A stretch of DNA of 64,000 bases, taken from Streptomyces scopuliridis RB72 (GTDB taxonomy: Bacteria > Actinomycetota > Actinomycetes > Streptomycetales > Streptomycetaceae). Below are positions 30,372 to 39,518 of the stretch, piece after piece; positions within the stretch are counted from its first letter, which is position 1; each line of letters opens with the position of its first letter. The notes below the pieces were generated by a model. It was not told the DNA's origin, did not search any database, and saw only the letters and a program-made list of their open reading frames with translations. The stretch lies in contig NZ_JOEI01000008.1 of assembly GCF_000718095.1 (NCBI RefSeq), forward strand, positions 124,001-188,000, written 5' to 3'. Position numbers and translations under genes: made by a program.

Positions 30372-30463
30372 GGCGCGAGTTTAGACCGCCCGGCGACCGG
30401 GAAACCGCGCGGGAATCGGAAAAGGATTGGGCTCCGGCGCGACCTGCACCGACAATGCGGGAC

Positions 30464-32083
30464 ATGGGACATGTTGAGGCCGCGCACCTGGAGTACTACC
30501 TGCCCGACGGACGGGTGCTGCTCGCCGACGCCTCGTTCCGCGTCGCGGAAGGCTCCGTCGTCGCTCTCGTCGGGGCCAACGGCGCGGGCAAGACCACGCT
30601 GCTGAGGCTGATCGCGGGGGAGCTCCAGCCGCACGGCGGCTCGGTGACGGTCAGCGGCGGGCTCGGTGTGATGTCGCAGTTCGTGGGGTCGGTACGGGAC
30701 GAGCGCACGGTCCGCGACCTGCTGGTCTCGGTCGCGCAGCCGCGCGTACGGGAAGCCGCGGCGGCCGTGGACGCGGCCGAGCACGGCATCATGACGGTCG
30801 ACGACGAGGCCGCGCAGATGCGGTACGCGCAGGCGCTGAGCGACTGGGCGGAGGCGCGCGGCTACGAGGCCGAGACGGTCTGGGACATGTGCACGACGGC
30901 GGCGCTCGGTGTCCCGTACGAGAAGGCGCAGTGGCGCGAGCTGCGCACCCTGAGCGGCGGCGAGCAGAAGCGGCTGGTGCTTGAGGCGCTGCTGCGCGGG
31001 CCCGATCAGGTGCTGCTGCTGGACGAGCCGGACAACTATCTGGACGTGCCGGGCAAGCGGTGGCTGGAGGAGCGGCTGAAGGAGACCCGTAAGACGGTCC
31101 TCTTCATCTCCCACGACCGGGAGCTGCTGGCGCGGGCCGCCGAGAAGATCGTGAGCGTGGAGCCCAGCCCGGCCGGCTCCGACGTGTGGGTGCACGGCGG
31201 CGGGTTCGGCACATACCACGAGGCCCGCAAGGAGCGCTTCGCGCGCTTCGAGGAGCTGAAGCGGCGCTGGGACGAGGAGCACGCCCGGCTGAAGGCGCTG
31301 GTGCACCGGCTGCGGCAGCAGGCGGCGATCAGCCCCGACATGGCCTCGCGCTACCGGGCGATGCAGACGCGCTTCAAGAAGTTCGAGGACGCCGGGCCGC
31401 CGCCGGAGCCGCCGCGCGAGCAGGAGATCTCCATGCGGCTGCGCGGTGGCCGTACCGGCGTACGGGCCGTGACCTGCGAGAACCTGGAGCTGACCGGGCT
31501 GATGAAGCCGTTCTCGCTGGAGATCTACTACGGCGAGCGGGTCGCGGTGCTCGGTTCGAACGGCTCGGGCAAGTCCCACTTCCTGCGGCTGCTGGCCGGC
31601 GAGGACGTACGGCACACCGGCCGGTGGAAGCTGGGCGCGCGGGTCGTACCGGGTCACTTCGCGCAGACCCACGCCCACCCCGAGCTGCTCGGCCGCACGC
31701 TGGTCGACATCCTGTGGACGGAGCACGCGAAGGACCGGGGCGGCGCGATGAGCGTGCTGCGCCGGTACGAGCTGGAGCGCCAGGGCGACCAGCCCTTCGA
31801 GAAGCTCTCGGGCGGCCAGCAGGCGCGCTTCCAGATCCTGCTGCTCGAACTGTGCGGCACGACCGCGCTGCTGCTGGACGAGCCGACGGACAACCTGGAC
31901 CTGGAGTCGGCGGAGGCTCTCCAGGACGGTCTTGAGGTGTACGACGGGACGGTGCTGGCGGTCACCCACGACCGCTGGTTCGCTCGCTCCTTCGACCGGT
32001 ATCTGGTATTCGGCTCGGACGGGGTCGTACGGGAGACGCCGGAGCCGGTGTGGGACGAGCGACGGGTGGTACGGGCGCGGTAG
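30464..32083 (+). CDS. ABC-F family ATPase
   Basis: Soluble tandem-ATPase of the ABC-F class, which acts on ribosomes (translation rescue or antibiotic protection) rather than transport; no membrane segments are present. Two ATP-binding domains are visible: GANGAGKTT, LSGGEQKR, LLLDEPDNYLD, then GSNGSGKS, LSGGQQAR, LLLDEPTDNLD. Between them lies the charged linker helix region RFARFEELKRRWDEEHARLKALVHRLRQQ. The product has about 539 residues from ATG 30464 (MGHVEAAHLEYYLPDGRV); ATG 30455 is an alternative and neither has a strong ribosome site. Its position next to rplM fits a ribosomal role. The exact subfamily is not determined. Confidence 0.85.
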   Translation: MGHVEAAHLEYYLPDGRVLLADASFRVAEGSVVALVGANGAGKTTLLRLIAGELQPHGGSVTVSGGLGVMSQFVGSVRDERTVRDLLVSVAQPRVREAAAAVDAAEHGIMTVDDEAAQMRYAQALSDWAEARGYEAETVWDMCTTAALGVPYEKAQWRELRTLSGGEQKRLVLEALLRGPDQVLLLDEPDNYLDVPGKRWLEERLKETRKTVLFISHDRELLARAAEKIVSVEPSPAGSDVWVHGGGFGTYHEARKERFARFEELKRRWDEEHARLKALVHRLRQQAAISPDMASRYRAMQTRFKKFEDAGPPPEPPREQEISMRLRGGRTGVRAVTCENLELTGLMKPFSLEIYYGERVAVLGSNGSGKSHFLRLLAGEDVRHTGRWKLGARVVPGHFAQTHAHPELLGRTLVDILWTEHAKDRGGAMSVLRRYELERQGDQPFEKLSGGQQARFQILLLELCGTTALLLDEPTDNLDLESAEALQDGLEVYDGTVLAVTHDRWFARSFDRYLVFGSDGVVRETPEPVWDERRVVRAR

Positions 32084-32130
32084 GAGCCGGCCGGACGGCG
32101 GCCCGGCCCCCGGGGGGCCCGGCCCCCGTT

Positions 32131-32160
32131 TTGACCCGTACGGGGCAGCGACGGTATTCT
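32131..32160 (+). promoter_or_regulatory. rplM-rpsI promoter
   Basis: TTGACC at 32131-32136 and TATTCT at 32155-32160 with an 18-bp spacer. The leader from here to the rplM GTG is about 210 nt and contains CCCCTCAGCCCTGGGGGGCTGGGGG (32319-32343), an inverted-repeat-rich segment that may serve as a structured leader. Confidence 0.65.
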
Positions 32161-32376
32161 TCTGGTTCGTTATGCGTATTGGCTTGGTCGTTCTCACGCG
32201 AGGGGCCCTTACGCCGGTCCACCGGGCCGATGGACAGCGGTAGGTGCACGGGTTGCGTCCCCGGAGCACCACCAGGGCTGTCGTGATCGTCCGGGTGGCC
32301 CCTGTACAGGACCCGTCCCCTCAGCCCTGGGGGGCTGGGGGAGACCCCATCACTGAAGAAGCGAAGGCATACGACC

Positions 32377-32820
32377 GTGCGTACGTACAGCCCCAAGCCC
32401 GGCGATGTGACGCGCCAGTGGCACATCATCGACGCGCAGGACATCGTCCTGGGCCGTCTGGCGACCACCGCCGCCAACCTTCTGCGCGGTAAGCACAAGC
32501 CGATCTACGCGCCCCACGTCGACACCGGTGACTTCGTCATCATCATCAACGCCGACAAGGTGCACCTGTCCGGCAACAAGCGGACCCAGAAGATGGCGTA
32601 CCGCCACTCCGGTTACCCGGGTGGTCTGCGCTCCGTCCGCTACGACGAGCTGCTCGCCAAGAACCCCGAGAAGGCCGTCGAGAAGGCCATCAAGGGCATG
32701 ATCCCCAAGAACACCCTGGGCCGTCAGATGATCTCGAAGCTGAAGATCTACTCGGGTGACCAGCACCCGCACGCTGCGCAGCAGCCGGTCCCGTTCGAGA
32801 TCACCCAGGTCGCGCAGTAG
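32377..32820 (+). CDS. rplM: 50S ribosomal protein L13
   Basis: L13 is an early 50S assembly protein. The 147-residue product starts at GTG 32377 ([20 protein letters not shown]). [37 protein letters not shown] and [14 protein letters not shown] are family hallmarks. It forms an operon with rpsI, 42 nt downstream. Confidence 0.97.
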   Translation: MRTYSPKPGDVTRQWHIIDAQDIVLGRLATTAANLLRGKHKPIYAPHVDTGDFVIIINADKVHLSGNKRTQKMAYRHSGYPGGLRSVRYDELLAKNPEKAVEKAIKGMIPKNTLGRQMISKLKIYSGDQHPHAAQQPVPFEITQVAQ

Positions 32821-32862
32821 TTCCGGCCACCCCCTAAGACGAAAAGAAATCTGAGGAGCATC

Positions 32863-33390
32863 GTGGCCGAGACCACTGCAGAGACCCCCGTCGAAGCGCC
32901 TGAGGCGGAAGAGACGTACGCCGAGGTGACGACCTTCGAGTCGGAGACCCCGGTCGAGGGCGAGTACACCTCCGAGTCGCTGGCGTCCCGCTTCGGCGAC
33001 CCGCAGCCGGCGGCCGGCCTGGGCCGTCGCAAGAACGCCATCGCCCGCGTCCGGATCGTCCCGGGCACCGGCAAGTGGAAGATCAACGGTCGCACCCTTG
33101 AGGAGTACTTCCCCAACAAGGTGCACCAGCAGGCTGTCAACGAGCCCTTCAAGGTGCTTGAGCTCGACAACCGCTACGACGTCATCGCCCGTATCTCCGG
33201 TGGCGGCGTCTCCGGCCAGGCCGGCGCCCTGCGCCTCGGTGTGGCCCGCTCGCTGAACGAGGCGGACGTGGACAACAACCGCGCCCCGCTGAAGAAGGCC
33301 GGCTTCCTGAGCCGCGACGACCGCGCCGTCGAGCGCAAGAAGGCCGGTCTGAAGAAGGCCCGCAAGGCGCCGCAGTACAGCAAGCGCTAA
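32863..33390 (+). CDS. rpsI: 30S ribosomal protein S9
   Basis: S9 reaches the P-site tRNA anticodon with its C-terminal tail. The product has 175 residues from GTG 32863 behind GAGGAG. An acidic N-terminal extension of about 45 residues ([20 protein letters not shown]) precedes the core ([34 protein letters not shown]), which ends in [12 protein letters not shown]. It is followed by a strong terminator. Confidence 0.97.
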   Translation: MAETTAETPVEAPEAEETYAEVTTFESETPVEGEYTSESLASRFGDPQPAAGLGRRKNAIARVRIVPGTGKWKINGRTLEEYFPNKVHQQAVNEPFKVLELDNRYDVIARISGGGVSGQAGALRLGVARSLNEADVDNNRAPLKKAGFLSRDDRAVERKKAGLKKARKAPQYSKR

Positions 33391-33446
33391 ATCGCTCGCT
33401 TGCCGGTACTGGCATTCGGCCTCTATGGCCGGCCTCTACGGCACCC

Positions 33447-33490
33447 GAACGCCCCGGCGGCACTCCGTGCTGCCGGGGCGTTCGTTTTAT
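33447..33490 (+). terminator. Terminator after rpsI
   Basis: GAACGCCCCGGCGGCA (33447-33462) pairs with TGCTGCCGGGGCGTTC (33468-33483) with one G-U pair, loop CTCCG, followed by GTTTTATT. It is the most canonical intrinsic terminator in the window. Confidence 0.9.
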
Positions 33491-33614
33491 TGGTTACTCG
33501 GGCGTATAACAGCATCAGGCGCTCAAAACTTTGCATGGGTTTGCGTTTTCGAAATCTTTTCGCTCGGGGCGATATCGGTGACTGCCGGCTCCGGGTGTTC
33601 TCGGAGGGAGAGCT

Positions 33615-34982
33615 GTGGGACGACTCTTCGGCACGGACGGCGTGCGCGGTGTCGCCAACGCCGATCTGACGGCTGAGCTGGCGCTCGGTCTTTCGGTCGC
33701 GGCGGCGCATGTGCTCGCCGAGGTGGGGACGTTCGAGGGGCATCGGCCCACGGCGGTGGTCGGACGTGATCCCCGTGCCTCCGGTGAATTCCTGGAGGCC
33801 GCTGTCGTGGCGGGACTCGCGAGCGCGGGCGTGGACGTCCTGCGTGTCGGTGTGCTGCCCACCCCCGCGGTGGCGTATCTCACCGGGGTGCTGGGCGCCG
33901 ACCTCGGCGTGATGCTCTCCGCGAGCCACAACGCCATGCCCGACAACGGCATCAAGTTCTTCGCGCGCGGCGGGCACAAACTCGCCGATGAGCTGGAGGA
34001 CCGGATCGAGGCCGCCTACTACGAGAACACCGTGCACCGCACCGGCGCCCCCTGGGAGCGGCCGACCGGTGGCGGAGTCGGCCGGGTCCGCTCGTACGAC
34101 GAAGGTTTCGATCAGTACGTGGCACATCTGATCGCTGTGCTGCCGAACCGGCTCGACGGGCTGAAGATCGTTCTGGACGAGGCGCACGGCGCGGCGGCCC
34201 GGGTGTCACCGGAGGCGTTCACCCGCGCCGGCGCCGAGGTCATCACGATCGGCGCTGAGCCGGACGGGCTGAATATCAACGACGGATACGGCTCCACACA
34301 TCTGGACCAGCTCAAGGCCGCGGTCGTCGAGCACGGCGCGGACTTCGGCATCGCCCACGACGGCGACGCGGACCGCTGTCTGGCCGTGGACGGCGCGGGC
34401 GAAGAGGTCGACGGCGACCAGATCCTCGCCGTACTCGCCCTCGCGATGCGCGAGGCGGGCACGCTGCGCGGTGACGCGGTGGTCGGAACGGTCATGTCCA
34501 ACCTCGGGTTCAAGATCGCGATGGAGCGCGAGGGCATCCATCTCGTCGAGACCGCGGTCGGCGACCGCTACGTACTGGAGTCGATGAAGGAGCACGGCTA
34601 CGCCCTCGGCGGCGAGCAGTCGGGCCATGTCATCGTCCTCGACCACGCCACCACCGGCGACGGCACCCTCACCGGCCTGATGCTCGCGGCCCGGGTCGCC
34701 GCCACGGGCCGTACGCTGGCCGACCTCGCGGGCGTCATGCGACGGCTGCCGCAGGTGCTGATCAATGTGCCCGATGTCGACAAATCGCGGGTGAAGACCT
34801 CCGCGGAACTGGCGTCGGCGGTCGCCGAGGCCGAACGCGAACTGGGCTCCACGGGCCGCGTCCTGCTGCGCCCCTCGGGCACCGAGCCGCTGGTACGGGT
34901 CATGGTCGAGGCGGCGGACATCGACCAGGCGCGGTCGGTGGCGAGCCGGCTGGCGGACGCGGTGAAGTCGGCGCTCGGCTGA
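33615..34982 (+). CDS. glmM: Phosphoglucosamine mutase
   Basis: It converts glucosamine-6-phosphate to glucosamine-1-phosphate for UDP-GlcNAc and peptidoglycan synthesis. The product has 455 residues from GTG 33615 behind GGAGGGAG. The phosphoserine is Ser104 in [12 protein letters not shown], with Ala where most homologues have Pro. The metal site is DGDADRC and the phosphate-binding end is [15 protein letters not shown]. glmS lies 2.2 kb downstream, so two of the three early steps are clustered. Confidence 0.95.
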   Translation: MGRLFGTDGVRGVANADLTAELALGLSVAAAHVLAEVGTFEGHRPTAVVGRDPRASGEFLEAAVVAGLASAGVDVLRVGVLPTPAVAYLTGVLGADLGVMLSASHNAMPDNGIKFFARGGHKLADELEDRIEAAYYENTVHRTGAPWERPTGGGVGRVRSYDEGFDQYVAHLIAVLPNRLDGLKIVLDEAHGAAARVSPEAFTRAGAEVITIGAEPDGLNINDGYGSTHLDQLKAAVVEHGADFGIAHDGDADRCLAVDGAGEEVDGDQILAVLALAMREAGTLRGDAVVGTVMSNLGFKIAMEREGIHLVETAVGDRYVLESMKEHGYALGGEQSGHVIVLDHATTGDGTLTGLMLAARVAATGRTLADLAGVMRRLPQVLINVPDVDKSRVKTSAELASAVAEAERELGSTGRVLLRPSGTEPLVRVMVEAADIDQARSVASRLADAVKSALG

Positions 34983-35014
34983 AGGCGTTGAGCCGAATCG
35001 GTGAAGTGCTCCGG

Positions 35015-35043
35015 CGGCCCGGACCCACGGTGGGTCCGGGCCG
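35015..35043. terminator. Bidirectional terminator between glmM and the DUF389 gene
   Basis: CGGCCCGGACCCA (35015-35027) and TGGGTCCGGGCCG (35031-35043) form a perfect 13-bp stem with a CGG loop between two convergent genes. Confidence 0.75.
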
Positions 35044-35060
35044 TCCCGGTTCACGGCTTT

Positions 35061-36020
35061 TCAGGACCGGGCGCCGGTACCGCTCGTACGCCGTATGCGT
35101 CCCCGCCGCGTCGCCCACAGGGCCTTCTGGGTGAGCAGCGTGAGCGTACCGGCGGCGATGATGCCCGCCAGGTTCAGCAGGAGCTGGCCGCTGGAGCCCC
35201 ACACCTGCGTGAAGTCGCCGTAGCCGAGGGCGACCGCCGCGTTGGCCGCCGCCGGGACCGTCGTCACCGAGATGGCCACCCCCACCAGCGCGCCCGACTT
35301 CGCGGAGGTCAGCGAGAGCATCCCGGCCACGCCCGCGAGCGCCGCGACCACCAGCGAGAACAGGTCCGGGTTCCAGATGAACGAGGTGTTGGGCCGGTCG
35401 GCCGCCAGCATGGTCCGCGAGAAGAGCCCGAAGCCGTCCATCACCAGACTGAAGACGGTCGTCAGCCCCATCGCCACCGCGAACCCTGCGATCAGCGCGA
35501 TCAGCGAACGCCACGCCAGCAGCGGGGCGCGCTGCACCAGCGCCGTGCAGATCCCGGCCAGCGGGCCGAACTCCGGACCCACCGCCATCGCGCCCACGAT
35601 CAGGATCGCGTTGTCCAGCACCACACCGCAGGCCGCGATCATCGTCGCCAGCGCGAGGAACGCCAGATAGGTGAGGGAGAGCGAGGACTCCTCGTGGGTC
35701 ACCTCCTCCAGGTGCTCCCACAGCACGGCGTCGGCGCCCTCGCCGGGCGCCTCCTCCTCCGCCTCGTCCGCCGTCTTCGACAGCGACAGATCGATGTTCT
35801 CCACCGAGATCGAACCGGTCTCGTCGATCCCGAGGGCGCGCAGTTCCGCGAGCAGTCCGTCGCACGCCTCACGCGCCACATCGCACATGACCAGATCGCC
35901 CCGCGGATCGCGGGAGGCTCCCGGCACGACGGCGAGATGCGCGGTGCCGACGGTCCGCTCCACGGCCTGTACGACCTCGTCGGTACGGCCGTCCGGCACG
36001 AGCAGACGCAGATGCAGCAC
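35061..36020 (-). CDS. DUF389 family membrane protein
   Basis: A 319-residue integral membrane protein of unknown function. The first 125 residues form a soluble alpha/beta domain (MLHLRLLVPDGRTDEVVQAVE...) with an acidic stretch EAEEEAPGEG. About six helices follow, with the family-like YLAFLALATMIAACGVVLDNAILIVGAMAVGPEFGPLAGI. The start is GTG 36020 with GAGGGGC upstream. It lies 26 nt downstream of coaA on the same strand, so they probably share a transcript; a functional link is not evident. Confidence 0.8.
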   Translation of the reverse strand: MLHLRLLVPDGRTDEVVQAVERTVGTAHLAVVPGASRDPRGDLVMCDVAREACDGLLAELRALGIDETGSISVENIDLSLSKTADEAEEEAPGEGADAVLWEHLEEVTHEESSLSLTYLAFLALATMIAACGVVLDNAILIVGAMAVGPEFGPLAGICTALVQRAPLLAWRSLIALIAGFAVAMGLTTVFSLVMDGFGLFSRTMLAADRPNTSFIWNPDLFSLVVAALAGVAGMLSLTSAKSGALVGVAISVTTVPAAANAAVALGYGDFTQVWGSSGQLLLNLAGIIAAGTLTLLTQKALWATRRGRIRRTSGTGARS

Positions 36021-36046
36021 GCTGACAGCCCCTCAGCTCTTCATCT

Positions 36047-37042
36047 TCAGAGTTTGCGCAGTGACAGCCGCTGGACCTTGTGGTCGGGGCCCTTGCGCAG
36101 GACCAGTGTGGCGCGGCTGCGCGTGGGCGCCACATTCTCCAGGAGATTGGGCTTGTTGATGGTCCGCCACATCGTCCTGGCGTAGTCGAGGGACTCCTCC
36201 TCGGAGACCTGGGTGTACTTCCTGAAGTACGAGGCGGGATCCTGGAAGGCCGTCTCGCGGAGCTTGCGGAAGCGGTTGAGGTACCAGGTCTCGATGTCCT
36301 CGGCGCGCGCGTCGACGTACACGCTGAAGTCGAAGTAGTCGGCGAGCCCGACCCTGGTCCTGCCGTCCTGGCCCGGCAGCGCGGGCTGGAGGACATTGAG
36401 GCCCTCGACGATGAGGATGTCGGGCCGCCGTACGGTGAGCAGTTCGCCGGGCACGATGTCGTAGATCAGATGCGAGTAGACCGGGGCCGTGACCTCGTCC
36501 TTGCCCGCCTTGATGTCGGCGACGAACCGGGTCAGCGCCCGGCGGTCGTACGACTCCGGGAAACCCTTGCGCGACATCAGCCCGCGGGACTGGAGCTCCT
36601 TCATCGGGAGCAGGAAGCCGTCGGTGGTGACGCGTTCGACCCGGGGGTGCTCCGGCCAGCGCGCGAGCAGCGCCTGCAACAGCCGGGCCACGGTGGACTT
36701 TCCGACGGCGACACTGCCCGCCACCCCTATGACGAACGGCGTGCCGCGCTGGGCGCCGTGCCCGTTGCCCGCGTCCCCGAGGAAGGTGTTCAGCGCGCCG
36801 CGCAGCCCGGCCGTGGCCTGGACATAGAGATTGAGCAGCCGGGAGAGCGGCAGATAGACGTCCCGTACCTCGTCGAGATCGATGACATCGCCGAGCCCGC
36901 GCAACCGCTCGACCTCCTGGGCGGAGAGGGGCAGCGGCGTCTTGTCGCGCAGCGCGCTCCACTCGGCCCGGCTGAGGTCGACATAGGGGGTCGGCCCGTG
37001 CTCGCCCCGGCGTGGGGCGCTTCGTGGCGGCGAAGTGATCAC
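36047..37042 (-). CDS. coaA: Pantothenate kinase, type I
   Basis: It phosphorylates pantothenate in the first step of coenzyme A synthesis. The product has 331 residues from GTG 37042, which has GGCGGGG upstream; the more upstream in-frame ATG at 37162 would overlap the glmS promoter. The Walker A motif is [12 protein letters not shown]. Typical PanK-I motifs are [24 protein letters not shown] and [10 protein letters not shown], with IYVDA-like [12 protein letters not shown]. It is divergent from glmS. Confidence 0.95.
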   Translation of the reverse strand: MITSPPRSAPRRGEHGPTPYVDLSRAEWSALRDKTPLPLSAQEVERLRGLGDVIDLDEVRDVYLPLSRLLNLYVQATAGLRGALNTFLGDAGNGHGAQRGTPFVIGVAGSVAVGKSTVARLLQALLARWPEHPRVERVTTDGFLLPMKELQSRGLMSRKGFPESYDRRALTRFVADIKAGKDEVTAPVYSHLIYDIVPGELLTVRRPDILIVEGLNVLQPALPGQDGRTRVGLADYFDFSVYVDARAEDIETWYLNRFRKLRETAFQDPASYFRKYTQVSEEESLDYARTMWRTINKPNLLENVAPTRSRATLVLRKGPDHKVQRLSLRKL

Positions 37043-37163
37043 CCCGCCATTGTCGGGGGTGCGGGGCCCTTGTGGGTGGTGTGCTAAGTCACGTGGCCAG
37101 GGGGAGTACGAGGCGCAGGAGGCACCGCACCGGCTGGTCCACGAAGATCGACGGGACAGCACC

Positions 37164-37175
37164 TAGGCTGCGATC
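37164..37175 (+). promoter_or_regulatory. glmS -10 element placed for a leaderless transcript
   Basis: TAGGCT at 37164-37169 lies exactly 6 nt before the ATG at 37176, so transcription would begin at or next to the A of ATG. No Shine-Dalgarno sequence precedes the start. No good -35 is visible. Confidence 0.5.
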
Positions 37176-39023
37176 ATGTGCGGAATCGTGGGTTACGTCG
37201 GCGGACAGTCGGCGCTTGATGTGGTCATCGCGGGCCTCAAGCGGCTTGAGTACCGGGGGTACGACTCCGCCGGAGTCGCGGTACTCGCCGACGGCGGGCT
37301 GGCTGCGGCGAAGAAGGCGGGCAAGCTCGTCAACCTGGAGAAGACGCTGGTGGAACGGCCGTTGCCGAGCGGCACCACCGGTATCGGGCATACCCGGTGG
37401 GCCACGCACGGCGGCCCCACCGACGTCAACGCCCATCCCCATCTGGACAACGCGGGACGCGTCGCCGTCGTACACAACGGCATCATCGAGAACTTCGCCG
37501 CGCTCCGCGCCGAACTGGCCGGGCGCGGCCATGACCTGGAGTCGGAGACCGACACCGAGGCCGTGGCGCATCTGCTCGCCGAGGCGTTCTCGTCGTGCGG
37601 CGATCTCGCGGAGTCGATGCGGCAGGTGTGCCGGCGGCTGGAGGGGGCCTTCACGCTCGTCGCCGTCCACGCGGACGAGCCGGACGTGGTGGTCGGCGCG
37701 CGCCGTAACTCCCCGCTGGTGGTGGGCGTCGGGGACGGCGAGTCCTTCCTCGCCTCGGACGTCGCCGCGTTCATCGCCCATACGCGCTCCGCGATCGAAC
37801 TCGGCCAGGACCAGGTCGTCGAACTGCGCCGGGACGGGGTGGTGGTGACGGACTTCGACGGCGCGCCGGCCGAGGTCCGTTCGTACCACGTGGACTGGGA
37901 CGCGTCCGCCGCGGAGAAGGGCGGCTACGACTACTTCATGCTCAAGGAGATCGCCGAGCAGCCCAAGGCGGTCGCGGACACCCTCCTCGGACGGATCGAC
38001 GCCGAGGGCTCGCTGACGCTCGATGAGGTACGTATCCCGGCCTCCGTGCTGCGCGAGGCGGACAAGGTCGTCATCGTGGCGTGCGGGACGGCCTTCCACG
38101 CCGGGCTGATCGCGAAGTACGCCATCGAGCACTGGACGCGGATGCCCTGCGAGGTGGAGCTGGCCAGTGAGTTCCGCTACCGGGACCCGATCCTCGACCG
38201 GCGCACGCTGGTGATCGCGATCTCGCAGTCCGGCGAGACCATGGACACGCTGATGGCGCTGCGGCACGCCCGCGAGCAGGGCGCGAAGGTGCTGGCCATC
38301 TGCAATACGAACGGTTCGACCATCCCGAGGGAGTCGGACGCGGTCCTCTACACGCACGCGGGCCCCGAGGTCGCCGTCGCGTCGACCAAGGCGTTCCTGA
38401 CCCAGCTGGTGGCCTGCTATCTGGTCGCGCTGTATCTGGGGCAGCGGCGCGGTACGAAGTGGGGCGACGAGATCAGGGCCGTCATCCGGGACCTGTCGCG
38501 GATCTCCTGCGAGGTGGAGCGGGTCCTGGAGACGATGGAGCCGGTACGGGCCCTGGCGCGCTCCCTCAAGGACAAGCGGACGGTGCTGTTCCTGGGCCGG
38601 CACGTGGGCTACCCGGTGGCCCTGGAGGGCGCGCTCAAGCTCAAGGAACTGGCGTACATGCACGCCGAGGGGTTCGCGGCCGGTGAGCTGAAGCACGGTC
38701 CCATCGCGCTGATCGAGGAGGATCTGCCGGTGGTCGTGGTCGTACCCTCGCCGCGCGGGCGCTCGGTGCTGCACGACAAGATCGTGTCGAACATCCAGGA
38801 GATCCGGGCCAGGGGCGCGCGCACGATCGTGATCGCGGAGGAGGGGGACGACGCGGTGGTGCCGTACGCGGATCATCTGATCCGTATCCCGGCGACGCCG
38901 ACGCTGCTTCAGCCGCTGGTCTCGACGGTGCCGTTGCAGGTGTTCGCGTGCGAGCTGGCGACGGCACGCGGCAATGAGGTGGACCAGCCGAGGAATCTGG
39001 CGAAGTCCGTCACCGTGGAGTGA
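37176..39023 (+). CDS. glmS: Glutamine-fructose-6-phosphate aminotransferase (isomerising)
   Basis: It makes glucosamine-6-phosphate from fructose-6-phosphate and glutamine, the first committed step to UDP-GlcNAc. The product has 615 residues. The glutaminase domain begins with the Cys2 nucleophile (MCGIVGYVG, RRLEYRGYDSAG-like RLEYRGYDSAG, GHTRWATHG). Two SIS domains follow (VACGTAFHAG, ISQSGETMDT, FLGRHVGYPVALEGALKLKE), and the end KSVTVE is conserved. No glmS ribozyme was seen upstream; the transcript looks leaderless. Confidence 0.96.
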   Translation: MCGIVGYVGGQSALDVVIAGLKRLEYRGYDSAGVAVLADGGLAAAKKAGKLVNLEKTLVERPLPSGTTGIGHTRWATHGGPTDVNAHPHLDNAGRVAVVHNGIIENFAALRAELAGRGHDLESETDTEAVAHLLAEAFSSCGDLAESMRQVCRRLEGAFTLVAVHADEPDVVVGARRNSPLVVGVGDGESFLASDVAAFIAHTRSAIELGQDQVVELRRDGVVVTDFDGAPAEVRSYHVDWDASAAEKGGYDYFMLKEIAEQPKAVADTLLGRIDAEGSLTLDEVRIPASVLREADKVVIVACGTAFHAGLIAKYAIEHWTRMPCEVELASEFRYRDPILDRRTLVIAISQSGETMDTLMALRHAREQGAKVLAICNTNGSTIPRESDAVLYTHAGPEVAVASTKAFLTQLVACYLVALYLGQRRGTKWGDEIRAVIRDLSRISCEVERVLETMEPVRALARSLKDKRTVLFLGRHVGYPVALEGALKLKELAYMHAEGFAAGELKHGPIALIEEDLPVVVVVPSPRGRSVLHDKIVSNIQEIRARGARTIVIAEEGDDAVVPYADHLIRIPATPTLLQPLVSTVPLQVFACELATARGNEVDQPRNLAKSVTVE

Positions 39024-39072
39024 GCGGTGATCGTGGAGCAAGGACGGCGAGAAGCCGGACAAGGAGGGTGAG

Positions 39073-39441
39073 TTGATCATCGGGGTGGGGATCGACGTCG
39101 CGGAGATCGACCGGTTCGAGGAGTCCCTGCGACGGACGCCGCAACTGGCCGGCCGGCTCTTCTCGGAGTCGGAGTTGCTGCTGCCGAGCGGCGAGCGGCG
39201 TGGAGTGGCCTCCCTGGCGGCGCGGTTCGCCGCCAAGGAGGCCGTGGCCAAGGCCCTGGGCGCGCCCGTCGGGCTGCGCTGGGCGGACGCCGAGGTGTGC
39301 GTCGAGGACAGCGGGCAGCCACGGCTGCGGGTACGGGGGACGGTCGCGGCACGCGCCGCGGAGCTGGGCGTACGGACCTGGCATGTCTCGCTCAGCCACG
39401 ATGCGGGGGTGGCGTCCGCCGTGGTGATCGCGGAGGGTTGA
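39073..39441 (+). CDS. acpS: Holo-[acyl-carrier-protein] synthase
   Basis: It transfers 4'-phosphopantetheine from CoA to acyl carrier proteins. The product has 122 residues. The TTG start at 39073 is fixed by AAGGAGG at 39061-39067. Metal-binding Asp8 ([14 protein letters not shown]) and the helix [16 protein letters not shown] with its Glu are intact, and VSLSHD is typical. It sits between glmS and nnr, 49 nt after glmS. Confidence 0.93.
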   Translation: MIIGVGIDVAEIDRFEESLRRTPQLAGRLFSESELLLPSGERRGVASLAARFAAKEAVAKALGAPVGLRWADAEVCVEDSGQPRLRVRGTVAARAAELGVRTWHVSLSHDAGVASAVVIAEG

Positions 39442-39468
39442 GGGCAGGCGGGCCACGGCGGGTGACAG

Positions 39469-39502
39469 CGGGCAACGGGCAACGGCGGGCAACGGGCAAC
39501 GG
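39469..39502 (+). repeat. Tandem 17-bp repeat, two copies
   Basis: CGGGCAACGGGCAACGG occurs at 39469-39485 and again at 39486-39502, built from a smaller GGGCAAC unit, in the acpS-nnr spacer directly ahead of the nnr ribosome site. Confidence 0.8.
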
Positions 39503-39518
39503 TGGAAAGGCTGGTCGA

